From assembly GCA_021399435.1 (NCBI GenBank), contig JAJTUP010000006.1, positions 186,001 to 250,000 on the forward strand: 64,000 nt of DNA, read 5' to 3'. A program made the translations under genes and the position numbers. This document shows positions 32,117 to 44,342 of the stretch, in pieces (position 1 is the first letter of the stretch; the number at the start of each line of letters is the position of its first letter). Below the pieces are notes generated by a model, which searched no databases, was not told where the DNA came from, and saw only the letters and a program-made list of their open reading frames with translations. This stretch comes from Diaporthe sp. PMI_573 (Eukaryota; Ascomycota; Sordariomycetes; Diaporthales; Diaporthaceae).

Positions 32117-35100
32117 GTTCATTCAACACAAACGTCTGTCCCTGGAGGCGGACAGTCATATTAATGGCTATGATTTGAGATAATGGTGGGTTATAATACG
32201 GGCCGGCGACTTGGGAATCCACAAGTGCCGGTCCCGACTTCAACATCGGCGTTCATGAGAAAAGCTGGCGAATTCAGCGAGGCTTTGTTTTTTCAACCAA
32301 AAACGGCATTAAGGGAGAGGTGTGAACGGCGCAAAAATTCAACATATACCCATACAGGCATTGCAAGGCAAGGGCGGGAAGGCATCCAGAGTAGCTACCC
32401 TCAACGGGACTACCATCTTGGATCGAGTTCAAAACATGACTCGACGGCGTTGGGAATTTGAAATGATGTGATGATTAGTGCGAGCGTTTTGCTCGGCACT
32501 GGGATTGGACAGTCAAATGCTGTAAATGTAGTGACGAGACAGATTGATTGGGGGCCAGCATATAAGTGTAAACATGCCGGGCTCAAGAGGTGGCGGATGA
32601 ATCAATACACATGTTGACCAAATATCATTGTCCCTGTCCTGTGATACCACATACAATGGGAAGGAAGGGGCCTCTCTGTAGGCAGCTGCAGATAGATGTG
32701 CTCGTAGGTGAGTCGTGCGAAAAGTGCGGTGGCAGCCTGGGCGGTGTATGGCCCCCGAACGTCGCCGCAGTGCCAGACCAACAGTGGCCGCTGCAAAGTA
32801 ACATGTTTCTGTTGAGCCCAACGAGGGTCTTTATCCCATTCTCACGATGTCACCGTGTCACGACGCAATAATGTAGTCAACCACTGCCAAGAAACAAGCC
32901 ACTTGACCTAGGTACACCTGCCGGCCTGGCTTACAGAACGTTTCATAGCTGGCTCTCACGGCCACAATGTCCCCCAACCTACATCGCCCCTCTTCCTCCT
33001 ACCACTGGCGACGGCCGAGAGGAAAGGGCGGGGGCTGGACCTGGCTGGACCCCGGCATTCGCGAGGGCAGGAGGGCGGGATGGTTGCACAGCGAGGGCTA
33101 CACTGCGGCATGTATAGTGGTTTGCTGCTATGTTGTGCATGGTGTGGTGGTGGCGGGTTGCTGCTCTTGCCTGAAGCTTGCAACCTCAGTGTCACGTCTC
33201 TCTCTCTCGCCCCTCTGCTCTGGGGGCGGAACGAGACCATGCCTTTGGTGGATTCATGACCCCGTCTCGGTGTGACCAGACATGGCAAGGGAAAGGCGAG
33301 GCCGGGCGGGGCGCGTAGCGTTGAGGGGGTCTTCGATGTTGGGAACGTGCTTGTCCGCCCCTTTCTAGGCGATTCGTTTTCCTCTGGCTCTGGATCATGA
33401 GGGAGGAGGATAACGGCAATTGAGTGTGCATGACGAGAGTGGACACCGATCGGGCTTACTTGCTCAGCCGGCCGGTTTGAACCCCTTCGGGAGACACCTC
33501 ATTCAAGTGGTTGTTCACGAATTTTGTTTCTTGGTGTTGTTGCTCTGCAGATATGCATGGTGGTGTGGTATGCCGCTTGTGTTCCAAGGTTTCTGACGCA
33601 AGGAGGGCCGACTAGTGACAGGGGGATAAGGGGTGGCATTGCAGGCTTAGGTGCTTCAGGTGGGGCTACCTGCTCAGGGGCCGTGTCATAACTGCTCTCT
33701 TTTTCTTGTTGAAGAATATCTGTTCACGAAGAGGGCCTCGTGATAAATGGCCCTTCTGGTATGCCGCCGGCGACTGTAACGCTCAGGGCATGGGTTTGAA
33801 ACTACTAGTCCGCCCGCCGTCCCCCCTTGGCTGGGTGGCCTCACTCAGGAGCTCTGACGTCGAATATCGGCCAAAGCCAACGGCGGGCCAAAGCTGACAA
33901 GATATGCCACAATGCAGAAATATCAAACGGTGGGCAGTGGCTGTGCTTGTATGGGAAAGGGGAGGGGGACATGGCTTATTACATGGCCATGGTCTTGTCT
34001 GAGAAGGGAACTAGCAGTGTGTGGCTTCCCACGTCCCCACGGCCGTTGGCTGATGTGTCTCGGGAGCCACTGGGTGATGAGCGCCAGGGTCCCAAGACAC
34101 TGGGACGGCAGGGACTAAGCATATACTATTGAAGCAATACGGTAATACGGGAGAAACGTGCTCTCGGCCTCGTCGTTGCTGTTGTCCAGCCCTGGTGATA
34201 TGCCACAGTAGTTCCGGCTATGCGGTCCTTTTGGGTTTAAGGTTGTTTCAAAGCGACAGAGAGTGCAAATACGCGGGTGTGAATACGCGAATTCGTAAGC
34301 TGAAGACAAGAGGCTGGCCCATCATCCCATATGCAGTGCCTCATCGGGAAGGACTTGGTCGGCGAATGATGAGTACCTGGCTTTTACGTACGTGGGCTAC
34401 TCTGCACAGGCGTGGCACGGCACTACCCCAGGCCTCGGGCGACAGAGGCCATGCCAGATCAACATGACCTGTCTTTCCCCAGACCACAGCACAGATGGGC
34501 GAGCGACCGCACGGCCTGGGTTCGGAGAGTTTCTGCCAACCGAGGACAAGACGGCAAGAAGTTGAAATCTGACTCATATCGAAGCTTATATCCTGAAAAC
34601 GAAATGACGGTTCTAATCAGAGATACAATTAAGGGGGGCGGAGTGGCCATTGTCGAGCGAGAAAACAAAACAAGAGAAGCAGTCAGCTTGAATTAGAAGC
34701 GTTCCAGCCTCGGCACGGGGCACATTGGGGGGGGGGCAACAGGATTCAAGCGGTCACTCTGGAGTAATAAGCGCACTAATACAGCATATCAGCACGACAT
34801 GGTGCCACGGGCGGTGTATAGCGAGATGAGCAGCTCCTTCGAAGTCCGTTGAGCAAAAATCAAGGCTGTCATTTCCATCATCAATCATTCCGCGACAGCT
34901 TGAGCAGGGACCAACGTTGACAAAGCGCGAATCTCGCTAGACATCGCTAGAAAAGGTCTCGCCCGCGTCGCCCATCGTCGACAGAGCCCACCGCCAGGCC
35001 TCATTTCGGGGGCGGTGGGGCTCTCAATCAATCGACGTTGGGGGGGGGGCCTCATCAGGGACCCCCAGTGGGTTAATAAACCGCGCAGGGTCTGGACGGC

Positions 35101-37845
35101 CTGGAGGGGGTGCATCCAGCAATATCAAGACAGGCCACCCCCAAGCTGGCTCCACTTCATAGGGGAATTGCGGCTTGGCTGGTGAAACAGCGCACCTCCT
35201 TTTCGCACCCCTGCTAGACAGCCTCCTGCCAATTTCCATGCCCTCACCAACACCTGTCTTCGCTCGACGATGCCACGCTCCTTGGCCCTTGGGGATGACA
35301 CTCCTCCTCCTCCTCGCCGTCGGCAACTGGCATACGAGACAACCTGATGGCTCCACGTCAGGACTGACGGGGGTTTGTTTCTCTTGAGATCTCGCCCTTT
35401 GCTCTGCACGGATGGCCGCTCAACCGCCACCGCATCGCATGCCACTTGGGCAATCGTGCCTCTCTCTGATCGGCGACGAGATCTGGAGCAATCTGGAGGC
35501 CAAGCATTTTCGTTTCTGCCAATCTCCCGGTCTTTTTGTGGGCCCCCTCCAGAGGGCGAGAACACCCTCACGGAACCACAAAGAACCACACAGGGCCAGC
35601 ATGGCCAACACGGCCAGCAACGGGTTGGCCGGATGACAGTGCCGTACAGGTCCATGTCATGGCCATGCAGTGTGCCCAATATAATTCCTGTCTTGCGTGA
35701 AGTCTCAGAGAGGGCACTCCTCGTCATCGCCAATCTCACCAGCAAAATCCGACGTTGCAACCGGCAGTTTAGACTTCACGGTCTGAGAGCGATTCTTACC
35801 GTCGGAAGAGGGACTGGGCCCATGCAACCTGACCCGTGCCATTCATTACTCTATAATAATGACAACCAACGGCTGCCGCTGTGCGGCGCTGTGCGGACGG
35901 ACGGACGGACGCCATAGACCAAGTGTCAGCGAGCCTCGTGCTGTCATCCAGCGTGGACTGCAGTTATTTCCACGCGCTGGTGCCCACCTAGCATGCCGTC
36001 CCGCCTGTGCATCGCTACTGTAGAGCGGGAGATGGCCTTGAGCTTAGTGCTTGTACCACAGTACTCCGTATATGTACACTAGAAGAAACCTGGCAGCCTA
36101 GGAGCAGATGAGACCCACCGCTTACTGGGTTGTCTGTGCAGCTGTGCTGCCCGCTTCCATCCACTCAAGACTGGCTGACTGGGTTATTGCAGGCCACTGA
36201 GCCCTATGGGATCAAAAAGGAAATGAGGCAAGCGCCATTGGTCCCGAGAATATCCCTCTGTTGCCGCCCGGCTCACTCCAGCTCAGCCATCTCTTACACG
36301 GGAGCGTCATGAGAGGTACAAGCAGAGAGTCTAGAAGGTGACACAGCTGCCAATAACCAGCCGCCTGGGTGGTGATCTGCAAAACAAACTACCACTAGAA
36401 TGCAGCGACGTTGCGGTTCGAGAAAGGGAATCGGGCATTAAAGTTGCCAACTCTGTTTAGGGTTTTCTTGCTTGACCTCAGGTCGGATGATTTTTTAAGC
36501 GCTTGATCTTCACCGTCACAGGCCACAAACGAGCTCGGAACAGGTGCCACTGCAGCATACCCTGGGATGATCATGGTCAGTGATGTGGCCCCGAGCAAGA
36601 TCTTCAAGAGATTCCCACAATGCTCTTCTTCATCCCACGGCGCGACGCCATGGCGGTCGATCAGCCGTGCAGCTTCTGCTTTTCAGAGCTGTCTATTCCT
36701 CAACGAGCGGCACAGAGGCTTCGAGCACGACTGTGCAAGAAACACCGGATTCAACTCAGCCACCACTGGCAAAGGGGGTGCAACCAGGTGTGCATCTGCG
36801 TAAGGGAGCACAGAATTTCCAGTGCATTCTTCAGGAGGCGAGCACAGGCATTTCATCCGAACGTTCAGTACGCCGGGCCTTCAAACCCCCTCGGACGACG
36901 ACATGGGATGTTAATGGGATGCCTTGGTTGTGCTGTGTCCAGCCGGTACTGAGCAACGCTACGGCCACCCCTCCTGTCGAATTGTCCCTCCTTGGCAGCA
37001 GGATCTGAGCCTCTGCGCTCCCTGCTGCTGACCGGGAGGGGACTGAACTAGGGGCTGTGATTGGGCCATGTCACCTCCTCGCCGCGCCCGTTCCTGCATT
37101 TGCCCCTGATGGAGCTCAAGGATTCCCTGGCGACGGGAGGGCGGTTGCTAGTTCTCGTTTTTTTTCTCGCCCAAGAAGAGATTCCCACCCGACCCAGTGC
37201 GCCGAATCTTGCAGATGAGTTGAGCGGCCGGCCCCCGGTACCACGCAAGCCTGCCCTGTTTGCTCTAGGCGGTGGATCAGCCAAAATTGATTAAGGGTTA
37301 TTCATATCTACGGGCTGGCTGAGGCGGCAAGTCCACCATGGCGGTGCTCTCGGCCTCCTATGCTCAGATGGGGACCGGGGTCCCAACGAACCAGACTTGA
37401 CCCTGGACTGCTCACAGGTGGGCTCCTGATCGAATTTACGGGGTGATCAAATGGAACCGAACCATCACCGGGAGACCACCCCAGAGGTGCCCACACCCCT
37501 TCCTGCAGCCGCCCGCTCAAAAGGGCTGATGGCCTCCCATCCGCGGGACTGTATATCTCCCTCCTTCTCTCCTCACCCAACACGGAGCCTGACCTCGATC
37601 GTTCTCCCCGACATTCTTTTGAACAGTGTCTCTTTCGGCGAGCAATAGCAGCTTAGCTACTCATTCATTCACCAACCCAATACATTCTTTATCGAACGAG
37701 TGCAAACTGTGTCTGCCCTCCTCACACGGAATTGACTTCCACTCATTGTTTGCTGATCAGCATATCCACGATCTTTCACTCCCGAAGAGTACCGAACAAA
37801 AGAGGATATTCGACTCACGAGTAGAAACCTGAACCGAAAGCCAAA
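32117..37845. other. 5.7-kb stretch without a supported gene
   Basis: This is the largest gap in the window. It starts with the metE 3' UTR and ends with a CT-rich leader (about 37551-37620) of the secreted-protein gene. It contains a CT dinucleotide run (about 33197-33210), G-runs of nine or more (about 34727-34736 and 35040-35049) and a GGAC tetranucleotide run (35895-35910). Frames of up to about 210 codons exist but start at non-ATG codons or lack any recognisable domain. A minus-strand frame at 36395-36607 looks vaguely signal-peptide-like but has no suitable ATG. A long promoter or a non-coding transcript is possible; I see no direct evidence. Confidence 0.5.
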
Positions 37846-39219
37846 ATGAAGTCCGTTCTCGCTGCCTCCCTGGGTCTCGCGACCCTGGCTACCGCCAACA
37901 ACGTCTACCCCCAGCACCCCCACTTCAACTACCGCCGACAAAACACCACGGCGAGCGTCGGTGCCGGTGCTGGTGAGCTCACCACCCTGACCGTCCAGCA
38001 AACCTCCATCCGGACCATCATCAGCTGTGCCCCGACCGTCACCAACTGCCCGGCCAACTCTGCCTCCCTCACCCAGCTGGCCTCCACCGCCCCCGAGCAG
38101 GTCTCCACCGTCCTGGTCACCGACGTGATCCAGCTGGCGACCACCATCTGCCCCGTCACCGAGGCCTCCGCCATCTCCTCCAGCGTCATCTCCGTCGCTG
38201 CCACCGGTGGCATCACCGGCACCACCATCACCGGCACCACCGCCGGCGCTATCCCCACCGCGGCCCCGTCCGGCCCCCTCGGCAACGGAACCGTGCCCAC
38301 ACCTCCTATCACCAACGTCTCCCCCGAGGCCTCCGGTGTTCCCGGCACTGGTGAGGGCGATGATGAGGATGAGTGCGAGCCCGACACCACCACCGAGGTC
38401 TCCACCTCCGTGGCTACTCTGACCTCTGGCGTCCCCGTCACCGTTACTGTCACCAACGGCAACGGAGGTGCTGAGGAGAGCACCTCCACCTCTTACACCA
38501 CCATCGTCACTGCCATCCCTGTGACCAAGACCGTCGTCAGGACCGAGTCTTCCCCCGAGTCGACCGGCGAGTCTTCTCCCGTTGAGGGTGGATCTGGCGG
38601 CAAGGGCAGCGGCGAGGGCACCACCATCTCTGGCACCACCACCACCACTGCCTACACTACCGGCACCAGGACCGCCACTCTCACCAGCAAGGTCACCAAG
38701 CCCAGTGGCGACAGCACCCCCGTTGACACCAACTCGAACTCCAGCGGCTCCGGCTCCGGCTCTGACGCTGAGGGCTCTTGCGTCCCGTAAGTAGAAATTG
38801 CTCACAACCGACTCACCTGAAGACATAATCTTGCTAACCATTTTCACAGTGAGACTGTCACCGTCACCAAGGAGGGCCCCACCGTCTACGTGACCGTCGG
38901 CCAGGCTGCCCCTTCGTCTTCCCAGCCCCCTCTGGCTGCTAACGCCGCCGTCCCCACCGCCGCCTCTTCGGCCGCCGCCTCCCCCTCGTCCCCTGCCTCC
39001 ACTGGCGGTGACGACTCCGCTGAGGACGACGACACCTGCGAGGAGGACGGCGAGGACGAGACCTCCCCCGTCGACGGCGAGGATGATGACACCTGTGACG
39101 AGGAGCCCGAGGAGACCGTCACCGCCACCGTCGTCCCCGTCCCCACCGGCTCCAACGGAACCGGCTCTGCCTACCCCACCGGCGCCGCCCTGAAGAACCG
39201 CTTCGCCAAGATGTACTAA
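37846..39219 (+). CDS. Secreted Thr/Ser-rich cell-wall-type protein
   Basis: Model: join(37846..38786, 38850..39219), 436 residues; the intron has a TTGCTAACC branch and joins GSCVP to ETVTVTKEG. A clear signal peptide (MKSVLAASLGLATLATAN) is followed by mature sequence dominated by Thr, Ser, Val, Gly and Pro, with dense likely O-glycosylation sites and many VTVTV-type strands. Near the end two acidic blocks, each with DDDTC (about residues 373-378 and 391-396), hold single cysteines; an earlier DECEPD resembles them. The C-terminus (KNRFAKMY) is not a GPI signal, so it is probably secreted or wall-associated by other bonds. No enzymatic domain is visible; a structural or adhesive surface role is inference. 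The 5.7 kb gap upstream may hold an extended promoter. Confidence 0.85.
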
Positions 39220-41619
39220 ATCGCTTGATTTAGATTAAACACATCTTGCGAGAGACGGCCAGGGGCACGTCAAGACAAGACGATACAGAGATGAAGACAG
39301 CGGATGAATTCTCTGGATGTGGGCAACGGGGCTTGGTATGAGACCATGACTGGACTTTTAGACGTTGGACGGATCATTTGTATCTCCAACCTTTTTCTTC
39401 CCTTTGTTTGAGCAAACCCCCCATTTGGGAAAATGGGCGGGAGATACAAGACATCCTCCTGTGCGTGTGGCAGACAAACCTATTTCTTGTAGAATTGTTG
39501 TAGTGTTGGATGGCAGTGGACTTTTTGTGTGGTTTTTCAAATAGCGCTGGCAGAAGGGAGACGTTGAACCCACCTGGCTCTTATTGTTGCCGGTGCGTGT
39601 CCTCCTCCCCCTGTCTTCCGATTCTTAGGAGTGCAGAAAATTTTAAGATGGATGGATTATTGTCATTTTGAAGTTGCCTGAGAGAGAGACTTGGCTGCGT
39701 GATCTTCTGATGCCGTGACCTTTGTGTGAATTAGAAACTGAGCGACTGCCGATGACGAAGAGGCCGGATGAGATGAAGTGAGGTCGGAGAGGGAAACGTT
39801 TCCCGGTCACGTTTCTCCCTCCCTGCTTGGCTCGAGGTCGAGCTTGTCAGGTGCAACCTGAAACAATAGATGCTTCCGCGGGCGCTTCTTCTCTCTCTCA
39901 CGGCATTCCTTAGTCAATCCGAAATTCGGCTCGCGAAGTTCTCCGTCTCCCTTGTCAGTCCATTCGCATCATTGTAATAGTGAACTTGAGCGTTGGCTAG
40001 TTGTTCTTGGGCGAGTGAGTGCAGTTCAGAGGGTTGTTGCCCGCCACCAGTAAGCAGTCCCTTGGCCTAGTGTAATACAGGGCCAGGGGAATGAATGATT
40101 ACTTATCCCATCCGGTTCTCAGAGCATGTTGATATCGATGCAATGAGTGCAAGGTAAGACACTCGAGGTGATTGTTGGTGTCCCGAGGTCGTTGGCAGTT
40201 TCAAAACAGTCCACATCTAGTCACGTCACTCTCCTGATAATAAGGTTACACGGAATCGTCCCGGTATCAATGGGCTTATCAAGACGGAGCAGAGTTTTCT
40301 TGATGAGTCGCCTTTGCCGATGCAAAAAGCAACTGGGAGACCGTGAATGACTGTGTACACGTCAAGAACCAAAGGCTTACAGCAGGCTCAGCGTCGTCCC
40401 TGCTCGGAGAGAGACCCCGAACCCCGAGCTTGTTGTCCACATCACGGCGAGGCTTCCGCCTATCTTCCAGAGGACTCGAGGGTAGACTACAGTAGAGCAT
40501 AGAACTTGAAACTTGGAAATTGGAACCTGATGACATGCCATGCTGTGCATTTCCCCACGATAAAGAGCTCGGGAGGACGTCCTATAAAAGATTGTGTCAC
40601 AGGGTCCGATGTCAGAGAGTTGGGTCCAAGCCTCTCGGGTCAAATGGTCTCGTCACAAGCCAGCTTGTGGATCTCGGGTTTAAGCATCCGCGTGCCACCT
40701 CCCCGGTTGGGCAAAAAAAAAAGCCTCGTCTTTTCTAATGGAAACGAGCAGGAGTAGGATCGTTGGTCGCGTCACCACCGAGGGTCGCAACGAGCATCGC
40801 CCCCAGTGATTATCCTAAGGATGACATTGATGTCTTGTCAGGTTGGGCTGACCAAGCGCACAAGTACAGTACAGTCTCATTTAGCTCGTACAGCCGAGTT
40901 GGTGGGCCGGTGTCTCTTGCCGCACGCTGCTTGTGTCTAAATGCAGCTCTAGTGTAATAATCCGCCTGGCTCCTTTGTATGCGCCATGGTGGCTTCTGCC
41001 GTCTGCTATGTCATTTGTGTCCGTTGCTGGCGGGCACACGGGAGCATCGTCCACGGCTCTATTTACTGAGATTACCCTCTGGTGTTATTTGAGAATGTGT
41101 GCGAGGTCAAAATACCCGGTTGCCTCGTAACAAAAACAACTCTGTGACGGGTTGGGCAGCACAACAATCTCGCGGGTGGAGTGATCGTGTTGCGTCACAG
41201 CAGGCCCGAATTACCAGGGTCCAGAACAGGCTGAACCGGGAGAGGGCGGCCTCTGCCTAACCTAATCCTCGACTCGGGCAGAGAGAGCTAACAGCGCCTA
41301 CTGCGTATTCCCCTCTGTGCTGCCACGCTTGTGCTGCCACTACTTGTTGTCGAGCTCGCGTCTGTCCCAGTCAAGTCCAGTTGGGCAACCCGCGGGGGGG
41401 CCTGGACCTGAACTGGACCTGAACTGGACCCGGACCCGGACAAGGAACCGTCCTGCGACGTGACGAATATCTCGTGCCCGCCTCCTGTCCGCAGCCCAAC
41501 ACCCTCCTCGCCCAGCCAGCCCTTCTTCTTTTCCTCTCCAGCAATTGCGCTGCTCTCGAGTGTTCTCTTCTTTGCTTTTTCCCCCATCGAATACGAAAAC
41601 ATCACCGCCGCCATCCGCA
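39220..41619. other. Intergenic region upstream of the WW-domain gene
   Basis: 2.4 kb without a supported gene; holds the 3' UTR of the secreted-protein gene and the promoter of the WW-domain gene. A small tandem repeat lies at 41401-41442. No frame shows a known domain. Confidence 0.5.
41401..41442. repeat. Short tandem repeat in the WW-gene leader
   Basis: Two and a half copies of a 12-bp unit (CTGGACCTGAAC) pass into GGACCC hexamers. It lies about 180 bp upstream of the start codon, in the probable leader or core promoter. Confidence 0.7.
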
Positions 41620-43019
41620 ATGTCAGGGCCAGCTTCTCCAGGGCAGGAGGGCCCCACGTTTGCCCCGCCACATCTGCCTCCAGGCTGGATTGCGCAATGG
41701 GATGCGAACAGCAGGAAGTACTACTACGTCCAACTCTCGACTGGCGTTTCGCAGTGGGACGTCCCGACAGATGCTGCCCCCGTCGGAGGAGGCACCCCGG
41801 CCTCCACCAACGAGCACCCCTACGGCGTGCCTGGCCAGCGACAGCTCATCACCCATCCCGACGGCACCCAGACCGTCAAGCACCCCGATGGCTCATTGGA
41901 GCCCGTCATGCCGAACGAGGCTGGTGGCGCAAGGGGCATTGACAGCGATGGTCCAAACGGTGATAGGGGCCTTGGTGTAAGCCCACACTCCCTCCCCTGG
42001 CCGCCTCTGGCTCCCTCTACCGTGTGCGCGGCCCTCCCCCGCTGACACTCTCGTCTCTCCGCGCATAGAGCATGGCCATGAACGCGTTGCTCGGCGGCAA
42101 GCAAGGCGGAAGCGGCAGCGGCCACAACTCGAATAGCAGCCCCTTCGGCGGCCTCGCGAACCAGGTCATCAGCGGGCTTACACAAAGCAACGGTGGGGGT
42201 CACGGGCAACAACAGCAACACCATGGCTCAGCGGGGGCATCCAGCGGCCTCGGCGGCAAGCTCGTCGGGCAGCTCACATCGAACCTCTTCTCCTCGGGCA
42301 ACAAGCCGGCGCAGCCCCAGAACTACCATAGCGGCCAGGCCTCGCAGTCGTCGCATGGCTCTGGCGGGCTTGCGGGTTCCATGATGGGGTCTGTCGCGCA
42401 CATGTTTGGGGGACAACCCGGCGCCTCGGTACGTTTCCTCGTCACAAGCCCAAGATACATAGCGCACATGAGGCCATGGGTATACTAACCGGTGCACACC
42501 CCTTCGCAGAACCAAAACTTCGGGTACAGCAACTCCGGCCAGACGGGAGGCTACAGTGGCTCTGCGCCTCCCACCACATACCAGTCGCCAGTCACATCCT
42601 CACAGCACCATTCTCCTGCGCAAGGCCACAACGCCCAGCCCAACCACAACACCCAACCCGCGAACACACCCTCCTACCACGCGCCCCAACACACCCCCAG
42701 CTTTCCTCCGCCGCCGAGCCAGTACGAGGGACAGCACGGCTACCAGGCTCAGCAGCAACAACACACGCCGTACGGCCAGCACGGGCAAATACCAGGCCCG
42801 CCCGCCGGCGCACCTCCTGTGCAGTACGGCCAGTCCCAGTACGGGCAGGGCTATGGTCAGCCGCAGGCGGCCCTAGCATATGGGGGCCACCAGCAGGGCG
42901 GGTACAACGGGGCGACGCCGTCGTACCCTCCGCCCCCGGGTCAGTACCCAGGCCAGGCAGGGTATGGCGGCCAGGACCGTGGCATGCCACATCACTACGG
43001 CAGCAATCCTGCGTACTAG
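41620..43019 (+). CDS. WW-domain protein with a Gln/Gly/Tyr/Pro-rich tail
   Basis: Model: join(41620..41976, 42069..42428, 42510..43019), 408 residues, phase 0 at both junctions. The WW domain is at about residues 19-52 (LPPGWIAQWD, KYYYVQLSTGVSQWDVP) with both Trp, the central Tyr block and the final Pro. A short HPDGTQTVKHPDGS motif follows. The second exon is Gly/Ser/Asn-rich with hydrophobic helices (SMAMNALLGG, LANQVISGL, GLAGSMMGSVAHMFGG). The third exon is a Tyr/Gln/Gly/Pro-rich prion-like tail with SQYGQGYGQ- and YPPPPGQYPGQ-type repeats. WW domains bind proline-rich ligands; the tail contains PPPP stretches of its own, so self-association is possible. Related fungal proteins are uncharacterised as far as I recall. 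The reading frame opposite the tail is also open, an effect of composition. Confidence 0.88.
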
Positions 43020-43466
43020 GCGAGCGGGGTGTTGTGTCATCAGGAAGGAAGCGATTGGTTTGCTTGATGACCCGTCCTGGGGAATCTTTAGATTGGCCGT
43101 CAGATCGATCGAATTGGGTTTGATAGGGGTTTCATTCCCGCGGGCCATCATATGCAGCAGGCAGGGCAGGTGAGGCGAGGGCGGAGAGGCATTGTATGGG
43201 TGAGATTAGGAGGTGTCATAGACCAGACCGATTATACCATGAGCGAGAAGCGGGAGTGGGTGGCAGTGGTTGGACAGAGCTTTGGTGGTCGAGCGGCTCT
43301 TGAGAGGAAGCATTTTTCTTAAGGTGGTATCATAATTCAGCTAGCTACGTACATGTTTTTGCAAGAGAGAGAGAGAGAGAGAGAGAAGAAGACGACAGAC
43401 ACCAAAAAAAAAAAGAGAGAAAGCTCAGCATTTCCGGCGAGAGGGGCGAGCACACACGCCCAACCT
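43020..43466. other. Convergent 3' flank with a GA microsatellite
   Basis: 447 bp between two converging genes. It contains the WW-gene 3' UTR and, at 43363-43386, a GA dinucleotide run of about twelve units close to the 3' end of the membrane-protein gene. Nothing else is seen. Confidence 0.6.
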
Positions 43467-44342
43467 CTACCGCGTCTTCTTCTGCTCCTCCCCCTCCCGC
43501 TCCGCGCCATCCTGCTGACCGTCGCCGCCGCCACTGTCCTCGACCACCATCAGCCCCCTCACCCACGGCATGAGGAGTCGCGTGGCCAGCACCCACGACG
43601 CGGCGGCCACGAGCACGACGTACCCCACCGTGGGAACCAGCGTCCGCGGCAGGAGGTTGAGGACGAAGGGGTCCAGGATGACGTCCGCGAGGACGGGCTC
43701 CGGGCGCAGCATCAGCTCGCGGTTCGTGGTGAAGTAGTCTGCGGCCGCGTCGATGCGCAGGAGGAGGACCGAGGGGAGGTGATCCCCGGGGTCTGTACTT
43801 TCGCCCTTGAGGGTGGTGGTCGCTGGTGGTGAGCCCTGCCTGGACGTGGAGTAGTTGTGAAGCGAGGTGATGAGCTCCGGGGTGTCGAAGACGGCGGGGA
43901 GGGTGTAAGTCTCTAGGTGGAAGGCTGTTGGTTGCTGTTTCGGGGGAAGGGCGCAGCAGGCGGGTTGTTGTCAGTTGTCTCATGCATATATCTCGGTTGT
44001 AATAATATGAACGAGGTTTTGGGGGGGGGGGGTGAGGCAAGAACTCACGGTGGCCAGCCAGCATATGCGGACCTCATAACGCTGGCCCTCTGTGAGGTTG
44101 TCCAGTATGAACCATGATGAGCTGCCGCGCTGGGAGTCTGCTGTCGGGAATGATGCCTCGATGTGGGTTCTGAGCGACCAGTTGTTGTCGTCGGGCGTGA
44201 GGGTGTCGATGTTGAGCGTCGACAATGAGGGCTGCTGGTTTGGGATGTTGACTGGCTCCGGGCCGAGGAAGATTGTCTTCTCGACGTTTGCGGAGGTTAA
44301 TGATATGCCTAGTGTGAGGCATATGAGACTGGCGAGTAACAT
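43467..44342 (-). CDS. Single-pass type I membrane protein, probably ER
   Basis: Model: complement of join(43467..43934, 44049..44342), 253 residues, phase 0 (CWLAT/QPTAFHLETY). The N-terminal signal peptide (MLLASLICLTLGISLTSA) precedes a predicted lumenal beta-rich domain. Its segments KTIFLGPEPVNIP and EGQRYEVRICWLATQPT resemble a fibronectin-III-like strand pattern. One transmembrane helix lies at about residues 202-224 (TVGYVVLVAAASWVLATRLLMPW), followed by an acidic/basic cytosolic tail (QQDGAEREGEEQKKTR). This layout is conserved in filamentous ascomycetes in my memory, but I cannot attach a function. The intron holds a run of about 13 G near 44021-44033, which may be variable or a sequencing weak point. 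Confidence 0.78.

Noticed and set aside
30041..32122. 693-codon frame on the minus strand across metE
   Set aside because: It mirrors the C-ending codon bias of metE; its composition (Leu/Gly/Asp/Val) is what the complement of such codons gives, and it shows no domain.
35125..35760. 211-codon minus-strand frame in the 5.7-kb gap
   Set aside because: Begins at a non-ATG codon and has no recognisable domain; overlaps other open frames in GC-rich DNA.
36395..36607. Small minus-strand frame resembling a secreted peptide
   Set aside because: The apparent first codon is TTG and the first ATG comes after the would-be signal core; no relatives recognised.
37669..38847. Minus-strand Gly-rich frame of 392 codons across the secreted-protein gene
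   Set aside because: Antisense shadow of ACC/GGC-rich Thr/Gly codons; it lacks a plausible start context and any domain.
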